Positions 1-15,000 of a DNA stretch of 64,000 nt are shown here, piece by piece (position 1 is the stretch's first letter; every line of letters begins with the position of its first letter). The DNA is from Erythrocercus mccallii. Taxonomy: Eukaryota > Chordata > Aves > Passeriformes > Dicruridae. The notes beneath the pieces are model-generated. The model saw only the letters and a program-made list of their open reading frames with translations. It did not search any database and was not told the DNA's origin. The position numbers were made by a program, and so were the translations under genes. The stretch is from the NCBI GenBank assembly GCA_013397435.1, contig VZRG01001999.1:2523-66522 (forward strand), read 5' to 3'.

Positions 1-74
1 AGAGAAGGACCCTGACTATGAGGAGATCACCATCACACATCCCAACAAGCGGCACAAAGCAGCTGAGCAGTCAG
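1..74 (+). CDS. YEATS2: YEATS2 coding exon 1 (partial at left edge)
   Basis: The frame starts at base 2 and reads EKDPDYEEIT then HPNKRHKA, matching the human N-terminal segment with its DPDYE and PNKRHKA motifs. The basic PNKRHK cluster may act as a nuclear-localisation signal (inference). The start codon lies left of the window. The donor is tcag|gtagga and the exon ends with one base of a split codon. The 3069-bp intron that follows holds a CA/TA microsatellite. Its first 1.1 kb is purine-rich on this strand, and I see no other exon in it. Confidence 0.93.
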
Positions 75-3000
75 GTAGGAGCTGTGGCGCTGGAAACTCT
101 GTGGATGTGCGTGCTCTCTGTAAACTGGGCAGGAAGAGGCTGGGACAGGAGTTAAGGACAAAGGACAGATGTTGAACAAGGCCGGTAGTGATACCTCTGT
201 GTAGCCAAATGAAGATGTATCTTATGTGGAGTCACGCCTTCCTGCTCTCCAGGTAAGGTGTGAGGATGCAGCATTTGGTGCATGATAGGAGATGGAGCAC
301 AAGCTCTCCACTGCCCCAGCACTTTGGTTTCTGTTGCTTCCTAAAGTATTTGCAGTCCATCTTCCTGTGCTGTGTTGTGCTCCAGCCTGTGCATTTGTTC
401 TGTGGCTGAAGGCTTCTCTGGGAAAGATTGGCAGGTTGTTTACATTTTGGGGAATAGAGGTCACAGTACAGCTTGGGGAGGAGAAAAAGAAATCCATGAC
501 CCTGCAGGGTATAAGAGATGCACAATCCTGCAGTACAGGCAGTGGTGTTGGAGGATGACAAATGTTTGCAAGAGCCGGCAAAGGAAGCAGAAAGAAGCTT
601 CTTTGATGAGGTGCAGAAAGGATAATTTAGGGAGAAGGAAGGGGCTTTGAAACATGCAAGAGAGGAGGAAGAGGAGCACGACTGAAGGAAAGGTAGATAA
701 AGAAGTGCAGTGGGGCAAGTAGCTGGATGAGTAGGTTTGCATTTGGCACGCTTGGGTATGCTTGCTTTGGGAACCAGCCTGTTGGCAGAGTGCCTGGGAC
801 AGGTTGCAGTCTCTGGGCAAATGAGAGTAGAGCTGCTTGCCCCGGGGGCAGGGAGTAGGCTAGTGATTTTTGGCTTAGCACAGCTTAGTGAGAGAGGATC
901 GTGATGGGAAGAGCTGACAAACAGGGAGGTGAGAAAACTGAGGCTGGCTGTGGGCTCTGAAAAAGATCCAGGAATAGAGCCGGAGCTGCCAGTTGGAGAG
1001 GGACAGAGGACAGCTTCGTGGGTGTTTTGGAGGGTGCTGCACAGCTGGACAAGTCTGGAGGCTACTGAACTCTGGGTTGAGTGTGTTGCTGGGCAGGTCC
1101 TGCCTGCCACGTGGGGCAGGGGCCCTGCCAGTGGGGGCCCCGTGCAGCTGTGCTGGAGCTGGCCCTGTCACCACTCCCAGCTGCCAGAAGTCACCACCCA
1201 CCCTCTGTTCTGGCGTGTCCCAGGGACTGCAGGCAGGTTTGTAATCTGCATCTGAAGCAACTTTTCAGAAGGTCTTGATGATGAGCAGGCAGAGTCTCAG
1301 GGCCTTGGAAAACTGTCCTTGCCAAAGTGAACTTTGCTTTCAGGAGATTCCTCCAAACTGGCTACTTCTTTTCATGGAAGATCTCCAGCTTTCAATACTA
1401 GAATTCCTTAAGTACACAAATTTCACTAACATGATCTTAATGAGGGACTTCGTTGATGCTAAGATGGGAAAAAATGGATATAAAATGTTCTTAAAAGCCT
1501 CTGTCATATAACCACAAATCCTGAAGTGCTTAAATTGTCAGGATGCTGCCATGGCATGGCATCAGCCTTGGAAAGAGATGCAGTTGTCCCTCTCTGAACC
1601 ATACCTCTCATGCCTTAATCTGTTTGGGTTTATTTTAAGTGTATAGCATTACATGAGAATTTCCTCATCATGGTGTTCCTGGCTGGAGGTAAATTATATC
1701 CCTCTGGTTTTTAATTTTGCCTTACTCATACCAGATCCAACCATAATTGTGTTTTAATGTAGGCTTGAACTATTTCTGGTCCTAAAATAGATAAATACAC
1801 ACACACACACACACACATATATATACACACATATATATACACAGGTAAAAGCCTGTGTGTATAAATGTATGTGGAATGAAGGAAAATTATTTAGGATACC
1901 CCTGTTGCATATAGAGGCGTCAGTTGCCTCACTCCTGTTGTAGGTATCTGATCAGACAGTAAAATTATGTGTGCCATCTGGAAGATGCCAGCAGAGCCTT
2001 GACTTGATTTTCTTTCCCTTCTCTACAGTGATATTAGAAACCTCTTCAAACAGATGCGTGCTTTTTAGGAAGACACACGCTTCCTCTGAAGCTCAAACGA
2101 GTGTCTTTGGGCTATTGCCTCCTATTTCATGTGGAAACAATGTGAGATTTTTCCAGGGAGAACCAGACTCTTGCTGATCTGCTTGATAGCGGGGTCACTA
2201 TTACTGACACAGGCTGGAGCACCTTTTCCAGGCTTTCTTCATGAAGTGTAGTTCCTGCTATGCCAGGTTCTGACTTAGAATTTGCTAAAAACAGAAGTTG
2301 TTTGAAACCCCTTGACATAATAGAGGTGACTTAAATGAAGGGCAATATTAAAGTCTACAGTAGGTGTAGAGCAAAAAGAATAGTTCTTCTTATGTTTATA
2401 CATGTCCTAGAAAAATATGATGATGTGCCAATTCCATTCTTAGCCACTAATTTGCTGTAAGGTATTTGCACAGTTTGAAATCCTAAACTACATTGTTTCC
2501 ACCAAGGTCAGTAAACTCCTGCTGAAGGGCTGGATTTTTTTGACTGCTGTGCTGGAAGAGGATTTTATAAGAGGTAGACCAGCTTTTGATAGTGTAGTTT
2601 CCTTTGTGAGTAATAAACAGCTTGTAGGCACTCCAGAGCAAGCTGCACTTCGTGCCAGGGCTGTATAAATACGAGTTTGCTTTATTCTTGCTGCGTGAGG
2701 TGGTGTAAATTTCCTGGATGTGGATGTGGCCAAGGAGAGCAGAAAAATGTCCGTGGTGTTCCAGCTCACTCCGGCGCAATCGCAGCGGTGACTGCGCTGG
2801 GCCAGCACTGTGGAGTTTTCCTTTTACTGTTTACTGCTTTACTGAGGCAGAAGTAAACAAACTGGCCCTTTTCTCCCCATTTTCTGTTATTTGGCATCTC
2901 AGACCTAAAAAGGAAAAACTAGCACTCCACATAAGCTGACTTTGAAAGATACATGTGGTTTTTGTTAAGATGTAACTTTTTTTTTGAGAAAAATGATCCA

Positions 3001-6000
3001 TCCCTTTATGCGTATGTGCTGAACTTATCCCTTCACTTCTCACTGTATAGTGATTTCTGATCTTTCTGTTTTCAAATGGAGCCTCAAAAATAGAAATGTA
3101 AATACTTCCTCCTCCTTTATTTTCCACGTGTGGCCTTGTACAGCTCGAGATGTTACTGTGCAGAAGATTGAGACCATTATAAAGGAGCAGTTTGCTGTCG
3201 AAATGAAGAGTAAAGAACATGAAATTGAAGTTATAGATCAGGTATAAAGGTGTTCTTCTTATAAATACCTAAGACCTTGGTGTTTGGGGTGTGGGAGATT
3301 GCTGCAGTGCCTGTCATTACTCTGTGTTTCCTTTCTGCAGCGCCTGATTGAAGCCAGGAGGATGATGGACAAGCTGCGTGCCTGCATTGTGGCTAACTAT
3401 TACGCCTCTGCTGGTCTCCTCAAAGCTGGAGAGGTAAAAACCACTTGGGGAATAACAAGACTTCAGGGAATCTTTGCAAAGGAAGGTGTGGAGTTCAGTG
3501 GCTGTTCAGCTGATGTTTGGTGTTAAGATGTGGTTTAATGAAATAGTGGAATTCATTCTGCAAGTAGGGTTGCAGTGGGAGAGGAGACCTTTGCATCATC
3601 TGCTGGGCCTCAGGTATCCGTGTGCCACAGATGCATCATCTTTACCTCTTCAGGTGAAGAGGAGTCTTCAAGAAGCAGTTGAGAAGTTGTTCAGCAACCC
3701 CTGGTTCTGGTTTCAGAAATAGTCTGCATTTTTTTTTCATCCTCAGTTTTTCCCTGAGAGCACCTTGCTTCTCAGAGACTTCAGTTTGTCCTTGCAAAGC
3801 CTTGAGAAGGGTGGAATATGTTTTCCTATTTCACAGGGGGAGAGTGGCAAGAGATGTGTTTGGGAACTTTTCAGGAAAAAAGAGAAATAATAAAGATTTC
3901 AAGATTTCTTGACTCTCAGGCAGTGCTGTGAAACCATCTTCCCTTTGCCCTGGCAGTCAGGCTGTTAACGGGCTGGTGAACAGACTGATGGCAGCAGTAA
4001 AGCAGGAGATAAATCAAGGAGATATCACAAAGTGATTAAAAATTCACAAGATTAAAAAACCTCAAACTCTGTTAGTTAAACCCCAGTTCAGAGCACTCTG
4101 CCCTTAATGACTGCTAATTGCAGGGTGTTCATGACTCGTGCAGACTCCCAAGTGACATGTAGTTCATTACCAATGTAGGCATTTTGTTACTGTCTTTTCA
4201 GTTCAGGTTGATTTGATTTCCAGTGATTTTTGGAAGCTGTAGATGAGTGCTGCAAACATGGATTTCACTCTAGTCCCATAAGAATTTCTCTTCCAAGTGT
4301 TTGCTTGCAGTGCTACTCCTGGTTTTCCTATTGTGATTTTCAGAGGACTTGGGGTGAGGTAAAAACAAAAAGGTTCAGCTTGTTTTTCCCTCTCAGAACT
4401 TGAGTTGAGCAACCGGAGTTGGAAAAGGTTGTGGTAGCCTTGGGAAGCTTGGAGATCTCTCTGCCCGCTTTGATTTTTGTGTAGGCAGCTGAAGAATGTG
4501 ACCTAAGTTCTAATCTTTGTAAGTGCCTTTATCCATTGTCATCATGTGTCTGCAGAGCTGTACTGTTCCTTGTTCTTCTTGTTCTGCCATACAGGGTTTT
4601 TCCCTGGTGATTTTCACACTTTGCAGAAATAATATATTTTGTAATTGTTTTGAAGTAGTCACAAAACTTACTGGTGCCTCCTTGCTTTATTAAGTTTTCC
4701 AGTAGTTTTTATGAGTTTAAGGCTAGCCTAGCTGTATCTTTGATTACATTTTAATTCTTTTTCTAAAAGTCCTGATTTGCACGCAGGTTAAATCAGTTTT
4801 TCCTTTATTTTGAAATTTTTGCTGATTACAATTTTCTTTGTTGTCTGCTTTTAATTGTGGCTCGTGTATGTTTGACCAGGCAGTGAAAGATTGTCTTGTT
4901 TCTGCTTCTGGTAGAATAGGAGTCTTTGTAGTTTAATTCAGAACTTCTGGGAACATTATTTGCAGGTTTCTGACCTGTTCTCATAAATATAAACAGTTCT
5001 CAAACCCAATGCTGCTGAGTTTTGAGGCTTGGGATTCCTCATGATTGTGCTTTATTATGTTTTCCCAGAAATGATTGGACAAGATGGTGATTTTATTTGA
5101 CTAAAGGTGAAACAAAAGGAGATGTTCTTGGTGTGGGTTTGGTTTGGGCTTTGGGTTTTTTTGGAAAGGCTGTGTGTGTGTCCCTGCCCTTGGAAAAATG
5201 GCTACAACTCTCCCAGGCTGGTAATTGAGAGCTGGTAATTGCTCTGCTGGTGCATGTAATGGGCAACTGGAAAGGAATGGTCCTTTAGAGGCCAAGGTGG
5301 GACAATAACTCCATATATATATACATATTTATAACTCCACTCTTGCTACCCCCTCTCAGGGGCAGTTCTGCTGCTCTGTAGTGATGCTGATGTCTGCCTC
5401 CCCCTCAATCATGTTGGCAGAATTCTGAATCAGGGATCTTAATGTGGATTAAAGGGGAAAAAAAACAAACAAAACGAGTAACAAAACAAGCAAAGCAACA
5501 AATAAATCCCAAGTCAGTGTCTTGATTTGTTTTCCTTTGTGACATGCCCCATGGATAATTGTTCCAGCCTGGCTGATGTGTGTGGTTTGGGCAGGGAAGA
5601 AGCCTCTTTGAGCTGGTGCTGCCTGTAGGAAAAGCTGCCAGTGCCAGCCTGGGGTGAGGCTGTGGCTGCAGGAGCTGGAGGGAGGCTGTCAGTGCCCTGC
5701 TGCTGCACAGGGAGGTTCCTGCTGACTTGGTTCATCAAGACCATGCTTGTCAAAATCTTGGTTGTCAAACCCAGGTGGCAGGGAGATCTGGTGCCTGGGT
5801 CAAGAAGTGGCATGGGGACACTTGTTTTGAGTTGATGGATGTTTCCCTTCTATTTCTGAGGTAAAAGGCAAATGCAAGAGAAAAAGAGGGGCCTTATATC
5901 ATGGTAATGAAAAAAACAAGAGAGATTTAAACACTTGCTTGCCCTGTCCTCCCCCTTGCGGGTTTAGGAGGATCTAAGATTAGCTCTAAGATGTCAGTTT

Positions 6001-9000
6001 TGAGGAAAGTTTGCAAGCATGCCTAAGCACATTATTCCTTATCCCCTGTTAAGCTTTGGGAGCAGACAGGGTGTAGCTTGCCTCATAGGTGTTGACAAGG
6101 CTGCCAATGGGTATCAAAGCTAAAGAGTCTGATGCACTTACCTACCCTGCTTGCCTGCAAGAGCTGGGCAGCTGTGGCCTTCCTGTGTGTGGTGAGACTG
6201 GAGCTATCTGCACAGGAAGAGAAGAGGTTGTTTTCAAAGGGACATCTTAGATAGTTGAGTAGGCTGCAGTCCTCCCTTCCAAAAACTAGTGGGTTTCTGA
6301 GATCAAAAGGTGTGAAGGAACAAATTCAATGTGGGGACTGTTTCTGTAGAACCATTTTAAGCTTTTATCTTCCACAGCATCTGTTTTTCCTGCAGGGCAG
6401 CTGATTAAATATTTGCTCTTTCTTCATTCATTGACCTTTTCTCTTCTGGCACAGCTTTGTTTTTATCTGGGCTGTGGGGAAGTAGTGATCAGATCTTCCT
6501 GACCTCTTCATTGCAGGGGACCAGGTCTTGCGATGCAACAATTCTCAATCACCCTTCAATCAAGAAATTCTTGGAATCTCCCTCCAGATCGTCCTCTCCA
6601 GCTAACCAGGGCTCAGACACCCCCTCTGCCAACCATTCTGAGAGTGACTCTCTCTCTCAGCACAATGACTTTCTCCTGGACAAGGACAATGGCAACTTGG
6701 ACGCCGATGAGCGGCTGACAAACAGCCTGGACCAGAGACAGAGCAGAAATGCTGGCCGGGTAAAGTAAAACTCGAGTGGTGAACGAGGTGTTGGAGGTGT
6801 GTGCTCTGAGGACTCGGTGCTGGCACCAGGAGCTCTTCATGTTTTCACCCACCTTGCTGAAGATGTGTTTCTTACCCTCTCCAACTGCTTGCTCCCACTC
6901 CCTCAGCCTGGCTTTGCTGTAAGGCCAACTGAAGTGTCTGTAACGTGGGTACCTCCTCTTCCCTCAGTCCTGCCCAAAGCGAGCTCAGCAGGCCAGGGAG
7001 GGCCGTGGGGTCAGCACAGCTCTGCCCCCCTCTTGGTTGTAGCCTCTGGGGAAGGAGGGGCTTCACAGCCTGAGCTTGGGCTTTGCTGCAGGGGTGGAGG
7101 TCAGGTTGGGAGGGTAGAGCCTACAGAGGAGAGCAGTGTGTGTAATTCCCAGCAGTGTTTTCAGGAAGAATTGCTGCTCCCTGGCTCTGGGTGCCCATGG
7201 GGACTGCATTGCTTAGAACAGTTGATCCACTGGAGCGGTTTGGCCTCCTCAGCAGCCTGTAGTGCAAACAGTAACACTGGAGGATTAACTCACCCTGGTA
7301 GTGAGTTGGTAGAGCCTGGGTGCACAGCTTGAGACCATACAGGAGAGAATTGTTTTTCTCTTGATGGTGCTGCTTGCTCTTGTGCATTACCACTGTTTGC
7401 TTAACTGAACCAGTCTGACCCAAGTAAAAATATGTTTTGTCAGTGTTCCCTCATGTTTTTTGGGGATTATTTTTGACCTGGATCCAGTGCCTCTTGTTGT
7501 GGTTCACTGTGTAGCCACACAAATGCTTCATCTGTTGGCTGCAGGTAGCTCCATTGGGAAGGTTCACTCAGTGTCTGCAGGTGAAAAGTGAAATGAGGTG
7601 AAACTCTTCAGTTTCCTTGTAGTTCCTTTAAGTGGTCAGACCTGCCAGAGGAATACAGCCAGGGGTGGATATATCTCAGTGGATATGGCTGCGTTCTGCA
7701 GCTGAGTAAGTTGCACTAATACATGGCAGAAAGAGCAGTGATTCTGCCTCCCTTAGGCAGTGTGCCACCCTTGATAGCAGGGCTGCAGTTTGCTGGAACG
7801 CTGCCTTGGGTCTGTAGCAGAAGGCAGGTGAGCCATGCAGAGTGTGCTGTAAATCACCAGACCAATAGAACTTGTTTCTGTGCTGGGGGCATAGATGGAT
7901 GGAGCAGTTGTATTGCTTGGGGGTCGCACATGGGTACATCTTTGACCAGTGCAAAGGAGGCTGAGGGAGTGGTGAGGAGCAGGAGCCATCCCAGCCTTCT
8001 GTGACTCCTTGCTTCACTTTGAGGCATCCCTGACTTAGCAGAGGAGTGGGAATGGTTCCTCAGTGAATCCAGTGCTTCTCACACTGACCCTCCTCTGGCA
8101 GGTTCTCAGTGCAGTGCATCCACTGGGCTGTTCTGTGGTCACTTGAGGATGGCAGTCCCTTACATTCCAGCCAGACACTTCATCCTGCAGGCTTGGAGAA
8201 AAGCCTCTCAGTGCCGTGCAAACAACACTTCTGCTTGTGTTGGCAGAGCAGGTGGTCAGATCATTGTACTGGGAGTCCTGGCCACTGCTTAATAGCTGGG
8301 GTTGTGTTACAGGCATTTGTTGTGCCAAGGTATGGCCGTGGATCTGTGGCTTTACCTGGATGGCAGGGACAGGTTATGGCCGCTCTCCCTGCTCAGTTGG
8401 AGCTGAGTTCCTGTCTCGAACCCAGCTCGATTCTTCACTGTGAGGCAACACCAGAGTGCCTCAGAACGGCAGAGGCTGGGAATGAGAAAGATTTCGATTT
8501 TCAACCCATTCATGGGTGATTGAGCTTTGTTCCTGATCAGTGATCAACACGATGCCATTCTAGCCACGCCTGGTTTTATTTCAGATGGTGCAGGGGCAGT
8601 GCTTTTGAAACCCAGGCTGAAGTCATGGCTCAGCTCCATGGGATGTCACACCATGTCTGCTCAGTGAAGCCATGCAGTGTGTTTTTGGCCAGGGAGGATA
8701 GCACTGTTATATGCCTGGGCTGCTTAAATGTGCCTAGAGAGCAAAAGTATTTTTAGGGAGGATTCCTTGTTGGTCTTTCATTTATGCAGGTTTTTGTTTG
8801 TTGTTTTTTTTAACAACACCTTACTTTCCTAGCACCAAACAAAATGATGTTTAAGAGGAATGTTTGGGTTTTTGTTTGCCTTTTTTTTTCTTCCCCTACT
8901 CTCAGGACAGTTCGGGTGTTTCAAGCTCTCAAAAACCAGGACAACGAAATGCCGGACTGTCAAATGATGAAACTTCACGACTTTATGTGAAGAAAACGAT

Positions 9001-12000
9001 TGTGGTTGGCAACGTCTCCAAGTTAGTATCCAGAGCCTGAGGGATGGTCCTTTATTTCAGGATTAAATTGAATAGAAAGTTACAATTAGGAGACAAATGA
9101 AATTGCTAGGCTGTCACAATATGAGCTGTTACCCTTGAATAATCACTGTACCCAAGGCAGCCCTCCTCTGGTCTCAGCAGGAGCTGTTTTGTGAAAGGAA
9201 CAGATGTTTTAGTGGTTATTTTATTTATGAATTTATATGTGTACAGAGATTTTAAGGTCTCTTTCTCTCTAGGGAAGTCTTTCAGCCTTTTTTGATCAGG
9301 TAGAAGTCAGAAGTTTTCCCCTGAAAATCTGGAAAAGGAAGTTATCCTAATTGAGTGTGTTGGCTAATTGAATTAATTGGCTAATTCAGTGTGTCCATGG
9401 GTACAGTGCGAGGGTTTCTTAAACAGAAGAAAAACCCCAAGAGAATAATGCACCACCAACCACAATGAGAAAAATTGTGCAAATTCAGAAAAATCTAAAT
9501 AAATTATTTCATACAGTTTATATTTAAAAGAACAAGACAGGTAAATATGTATAACTTCTAGTCTTCAAGGAAATTAGTGAAGAAAGGCATTAATTTTAGG
9601 AAACTGGGCAGTTCCAGGTTTTAACTCGCCGTACTTGCTCTACTGAAGTCGGTCTTTTGCACAGAATATATCAGACATTTGCTGACAAAATTTAGGAATT
9701 GCTTTTTGAGAATCTACCTAGGGCTGGACCCAGATCTGAGTATTGACTGAAGTTGCTTAAAAAATTATAAGAATTGTATTTTTTTTGTATTTGTGGTAGC
9801 AGAGTTGTTGATGTTGTGTTCTGGTGTGGTTTTGCTTCCTAATAGCTCAGAATCAGACAGGATAAGGAATTTGACAGTGTTAGAATGTTAAAATTAAGTC
9901 TTCTTAATTAGGAGCCAAATGTTTAAATGGGTGAATGTCATATGGCAGTTGTGCATTAAAATAGAGGAAATGTGTTAGAAACTTGATTAGATTATTTGTA
10001 TGTGTTCCTGGATGAACTGTCAGAGTAAGGACAAATGAGCAGAAGTGTACAGGGGGCACAGGCATTTTAACATCCCCAATTTTTTTTGCCTCATCTTTCT
10101 CAAAATACTTTTTGCAGTATTTGTCTATTTGGGATTTTTATCTTGTGTTATTTCATTTCTTTGCTAGGTACATTCCCCCTGACAAGAGAGAAGAAAATGA
10201 TCAGTCAACCCATAAATGGATGGTGTACGTCCGAGGCTCTCGGAGAGAACCCAGCATAAATCATTTTGTCAAGAAAGTTTGGTTCTTCCTCCACCCCAGT
10301 TACAAACCTAATGACCTGGTAGAAGTGAGGTAATAAGGAATTATTCCAATCATTATTCCAGTCTTCATGCTTGCCAGGCTTACAGTGCCAAGTTTCTTAG
10401 AAATTAACAACTTCTTTTCCTGGTTTAATACTCCATGTGTGTATTTAACCTCTGGCTTAACTTGGCTTACTCCAAAATAGTAGTAAAAATAAATGATGTT
10501 TTTATGTAGCAAATGTGCCAAACAGACTTGCTGGCTTGGGGGTTTTTTAACTTCCTTCTGAGAAAAAGCATTCAGTTGTTGCATTTCATGCTGTTCGTGG
10601 GGGTTGTGCCTCTGCTGTGTGTGGTATATACACTGCCTGCTGCTCAGGTTAGGCTTCTGGTGCTAAACAAAGTGTTTACTACCACCAATCTATTCCAGTG
10701 TGGAAAAGAAAGAGGAATCTCCAAAAGCTGATTTGCCCATATTTTTAATGCTCCATGTGTGTTTGGGCATGAAGATCCCACTCCAAAATATTTCTTCATG
10801 GTGTGAGATCGGTGACCTCGTGCTTTGAGGACTTTCCCATCAGTGTAATGGTGCTGGTGCTGCAGAAGCAGGGCAGCTTCCCTGTGCTCTCCCAAACCTC
10901 TATCCCACAGCTGTTTTCCAGACTGTGACCCTGGGGGGGAAGTAGGTTCTCCTGGCTGCTGTAGGGAAGTGCCCTGTCAGTCTTTCATCCATCTTCCTTG
11001 GACAAAACTGAGAGAGGATGCCTTTGAAATAGTTGGTGTCTTCCCAAAGAAATTTTCTCCACAGGATGTGCAGCTGCCTCCTGCAGGGAGGAGTGTGGGA
11101 AGGGCTGCTTAGGTACAGAATGGCAGCTTAATTCTGGCAAAATTAAACTACTGAAAAGCAACTCCAGGAAGACTTACCTGAGAAAAAAGTGTTGCTATGG
11201 CTCAGTAATGTTTCTGAGAAGACAACCCAGAGCAGGACAAAAGCAAACTCCTTTGTCTTTCTTCTGTAATATATCAAATTCCATTTGGTTGCTGTCTTTT
11301 TGTGCCTTCCTCAGTTGTCAGTGCTGGTTATCTTGGGCTTTAATGTCATCTGGTTAATTGATTCCTAGTGTCACAGTCCCATTCATTGTAGTGAACATTA
11401 ATGTTCCGGACTAAAAATCACCTTTAAACCTCTTGCATGTTTTCCTGTTGAAGAAACCATATTTGTATTTACAATAACAAGCTGAAATACAGAGTAAAAA
11501 TAAATGCTACAGATCCTTGTTTTTCAGTTTGGAGAATGACAGTGATTAACTTTTCCTTGTTGTGCCTATATTGTTCTGTTGGTGTTACATGCATCATTTG
11601 CCTTTTTGCTACAAGATAGGGGAGCAGCAGGCAGTGATTGCAGAGTGCTGCATTGGAAGCTCACCTTGCAGTGAGCTGACTTGGATTTTTTTTAACCAAA
11701 TGTTTTTCATTTGACATAGCACAGCCCTTTTTTTGTCTTCCTTTGAAAATACCAGACTTGTTTCCCACGTGTCTCATCCAACAGCATTTTACCATTTTCT
11801 TCCCTGTCCCCTTGTGTAAAGTTGAAGTGTATTTTCAGCTGTCCAAAGCCATAAAATTCTCATTGCTGTGATTACACTCTCTCTGTGGTGAATAGCAGAC
11901 CCGATGATAGCTTTAGCTGTCAGCTAGAAAAAAAGTCTTTGGCTTTCTGAAAAGGAGGGATGTGAAAGCTGTACCGCTTCTGCATCAAAATGTAATCACT

Positions 12001-15000
12001 GTTTGTTTCCAGAGAACCTCCGTTTCACCTGACCAGGAGAGGCTGGGGAGAATTCCCAGTGAGAGTGCAGATACACTTCAAGGATAGCCAGAACAAAAGG
12101 ATTGATATCATACACAATTTGAAGGTATTTGAACAAAATACTTTAGAAAAAGGCATTTAAATGAGCTCTTTTGCATAATCTAGAAGAGGCCCTGTTTGTG
12201 TATGTGCTTTTGCCTTGCTGTGTTATGAGTGTCCTGGTGGTTATTTTCACATGAATACTTGAGCTGGAGGATCTGAATAGATCTGGGAGAGCCTCTTACC
12301 TTGGCTCTATGGAGCTGATGCAGAGGAGGGAGCCCGGCCTTGCAGCAGCTGGAGCTGAGTGTGCTCAGAGTAGTAATGTTTTACCTGCTTATTCCCTACA
12401 GTTTGGGATTTTTACCATATTTTCACTGGCTTTAACCTAACAGGGTGCTTCAGGCTGTCTTTCTGCTGGTAAAGTGGCTGCCATGTCTGCTCCTTCAGCA
12501 CAGGCACACATCAGCTAATGACTATCTCTGTTGTTAGAGTGGGCAGAGAGGGCTGAGATTCCCTATTCCCTTTGAAGAGAGCTCCCTTTTCCAACTCATT
12601 CACCCCTGCAGCACTTGGGATTTCTAGTATGCAGCAGTCCTGGAAAACTAGGCCGTTGCTCGTTTTCCTTTTAATTAGTAGTCCCTGGCATTAGTGGACT
12701 TAAGTCCTGAGCTGGGTTAGTCTCCTGGTTCTCTGAGCAGTATTAATTTTATTTGGATTCTGCCTGCATTAATGAATTTCATGCTAAATAAGGTACCTCA
12801 TTGCAATCCTAAATATAGACAGTAGAGGAGGTTGAAAATATTCCCCTGCAGCTTAGGGACATTTAATGCAGATGGTGAGTAAAATATATCTGGGGAGATG
12901 TGACTTGGGGAGAAATTATTAACACTGTGATAGATGATGAAGGAAGCTCAGCCTGCAGAAGAAAACTGAGGCAGTCCGTGGCACATAGGAGCTCAAATCA
13001 GCAAATCTTTGCTGTTCTCACACTGAGCCTGTGGTTGCTGTGGGTACAGAGGGAGCTGAGCCCTGCTCTGTGCCTGGCACCCTGTGTGCCCCTGAGCTCT
13101 GGCGCATCTTACACCTCTCAAACCCAGCTGCGTCTACAGGTGTCTTAACAGGTGTCTCTGGGATGTTACACCTCTTTAGCAGCTGATGGCTTGGTGTAAA
13201 ACACTTATTTAATCAAAAACTGTGGTATAAGCACAGCCTTTGTGCTGGTCAGTTGAAAACTCAAGGGGTTTTCTCATTATTATCTCCTTATATTGGCATC
13301 AGGAATAAAAAAAGAACACTGCATGAGGAATCCTCTTAGATGGAAATATCCCCTCAACAATCTCATTTCCTTCATCTTTTTTTCTCCTTTCCACTTTAGT
13401 GTGGGCCTTGGGTCATGGCTCCATTTTTTGCAGAAGAAAGGGAGGGCACTTACCAGAGCTCACAGATTTCTGACCTTACGGTCTCAAAATATTGGATGCA
13501 CTGCTGCTCAAAACCTGCATAGTTTATAACTTTCAAACAATTTGTGTTGTAAATTCTAGCTGATATAATGCTTTGCCCTGGCTAATATATTGTATTGTCT
13601 TTTCCAGCTGGACAGGACCTACACAGGCCTGCAGACACTTGGTGCAGAAACAGTGAGTCAGAGGGTCGTGGGATGGATTTGATTCCCTTAAAGATGTTTA
13701 AAAAGAAAAGGTGCATGGGACTAAGCACAGAGTCAGACCCACTGGATTTCATAATTTCTAGAATGTAGATTTTGCTCTCTTGTTGAATGAAAGGATTATG
13801 ACAACTTGTCACTATTCATGACAACAGTCATTTTTTCTCCTTCGTGGTTCAGGGGGTACTGTGTCCAGCTTTCCTTCATAAGAACTTGGCTTGTACTGGA
13901 GCTTTAAATTTTATTGCTTTGTGAAGCTTTTGGTACGAAATGTTCTGATTTGCGTTCTGATCTGCTGCAGAGCTTACACATAAAGAATTTAAGTTCAAGG
14001 GATCACTCAACTACTCTGTTGAAATTTTGCAGTATATTAAGTACTTCTAAGTTACTGTATCTGTCAAGATTCAGGACTTTAATGGAAAATGAACTCTTGA
14101 AATAAATAAATTAATTAATAACCCATCATTTGCTGAATTTCCTAAGGTTTTCTTGATACTGTTTTCCCCTTGTACTGTAGTGAATGGAAATTTTTATGGT
14201 TAAATCGCATTACTTCAGCTTTTCAGTTTGTGGAGAAAACATTAATGTGAAATGTCTACTGGTGTTAAAGAACATCTTTGAAGAGTAGATCATGTGGTGT
14301 GATTCTCAAGGCCTTACCAGAAAAGAGAGGCTTCAGTTTTGTGCCTGTCCCTACAGGGTTATGCAGTCCTTTCTTTAGTGGGTTGCTTGGAGCTGGACTC
14401 CATAATCCTTCCAGTGTTTACAGTTCAGATTTCCCCATGGACTGAGGCATGCTCTTTTACTGTGGGGCTTCAGTGTTGCAAGATTTTTGTTGTAGCTCAA
14501 GTACTGCTGGACCTTTGGGAACTGTCCCTGAAATGAATGGAAATGTTACGTAGAGTTGGGGGAAACAAAGGGAGAGGGTTTTAGGCATTAAAATAAAAAG
14601 GTCGGGTTTGGGTTTTATATCTTTACCTAGCTACCAAGTACTAATGTCCTTTCTCCTGTTTTTGGAAGGTAGTGGATGTGGAGCTGCACAGGCATTCCCT
14701 TGGTGAGGAGTATCTCTTCTCCCAGTCTTCAGAGTCTGAGCTTTCTGACGTTCCTACATCGTTATCACTGCCACTGAGTATCCCAGCACCAGTCAAAGCT
14801 TCTTCACCAATTAAGCAGCTGAGGGACTCCAGCCCAGATGCTTCTGTGGACAAAGGTAAAGCAAATGGGTGTCAGTCAAATACAAGTTCTTGGAACTTCA
14901 ACTCTGCTGGATACCTCCTCTTAATTGCTCTTATGCCTTAAAGGTTGCTGATGCTACCTGCTTGTTGCTAACCCCAGATCATATTTTCCTTATGTGCTCT

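Noticed and set aside
232..1110. A 292-codon open frame on the minus strand in YEATS2 intron 1
   Set aside because: It is Ser/Cys/Pro/Leu-rich with no recognisable domain. All nearby minus frames are also long because the plus strand is purine-rich and so stop-poor on the reverse. No splice or promoter context supports it.
6799..7332. 177-codon plus-strand frame in YEATS2 intron 4
   Set aside because: It is Gly/Ser/Pro-rich, starts just after the exon-4 donor in a different frame, and has no recognised domain or splice support.
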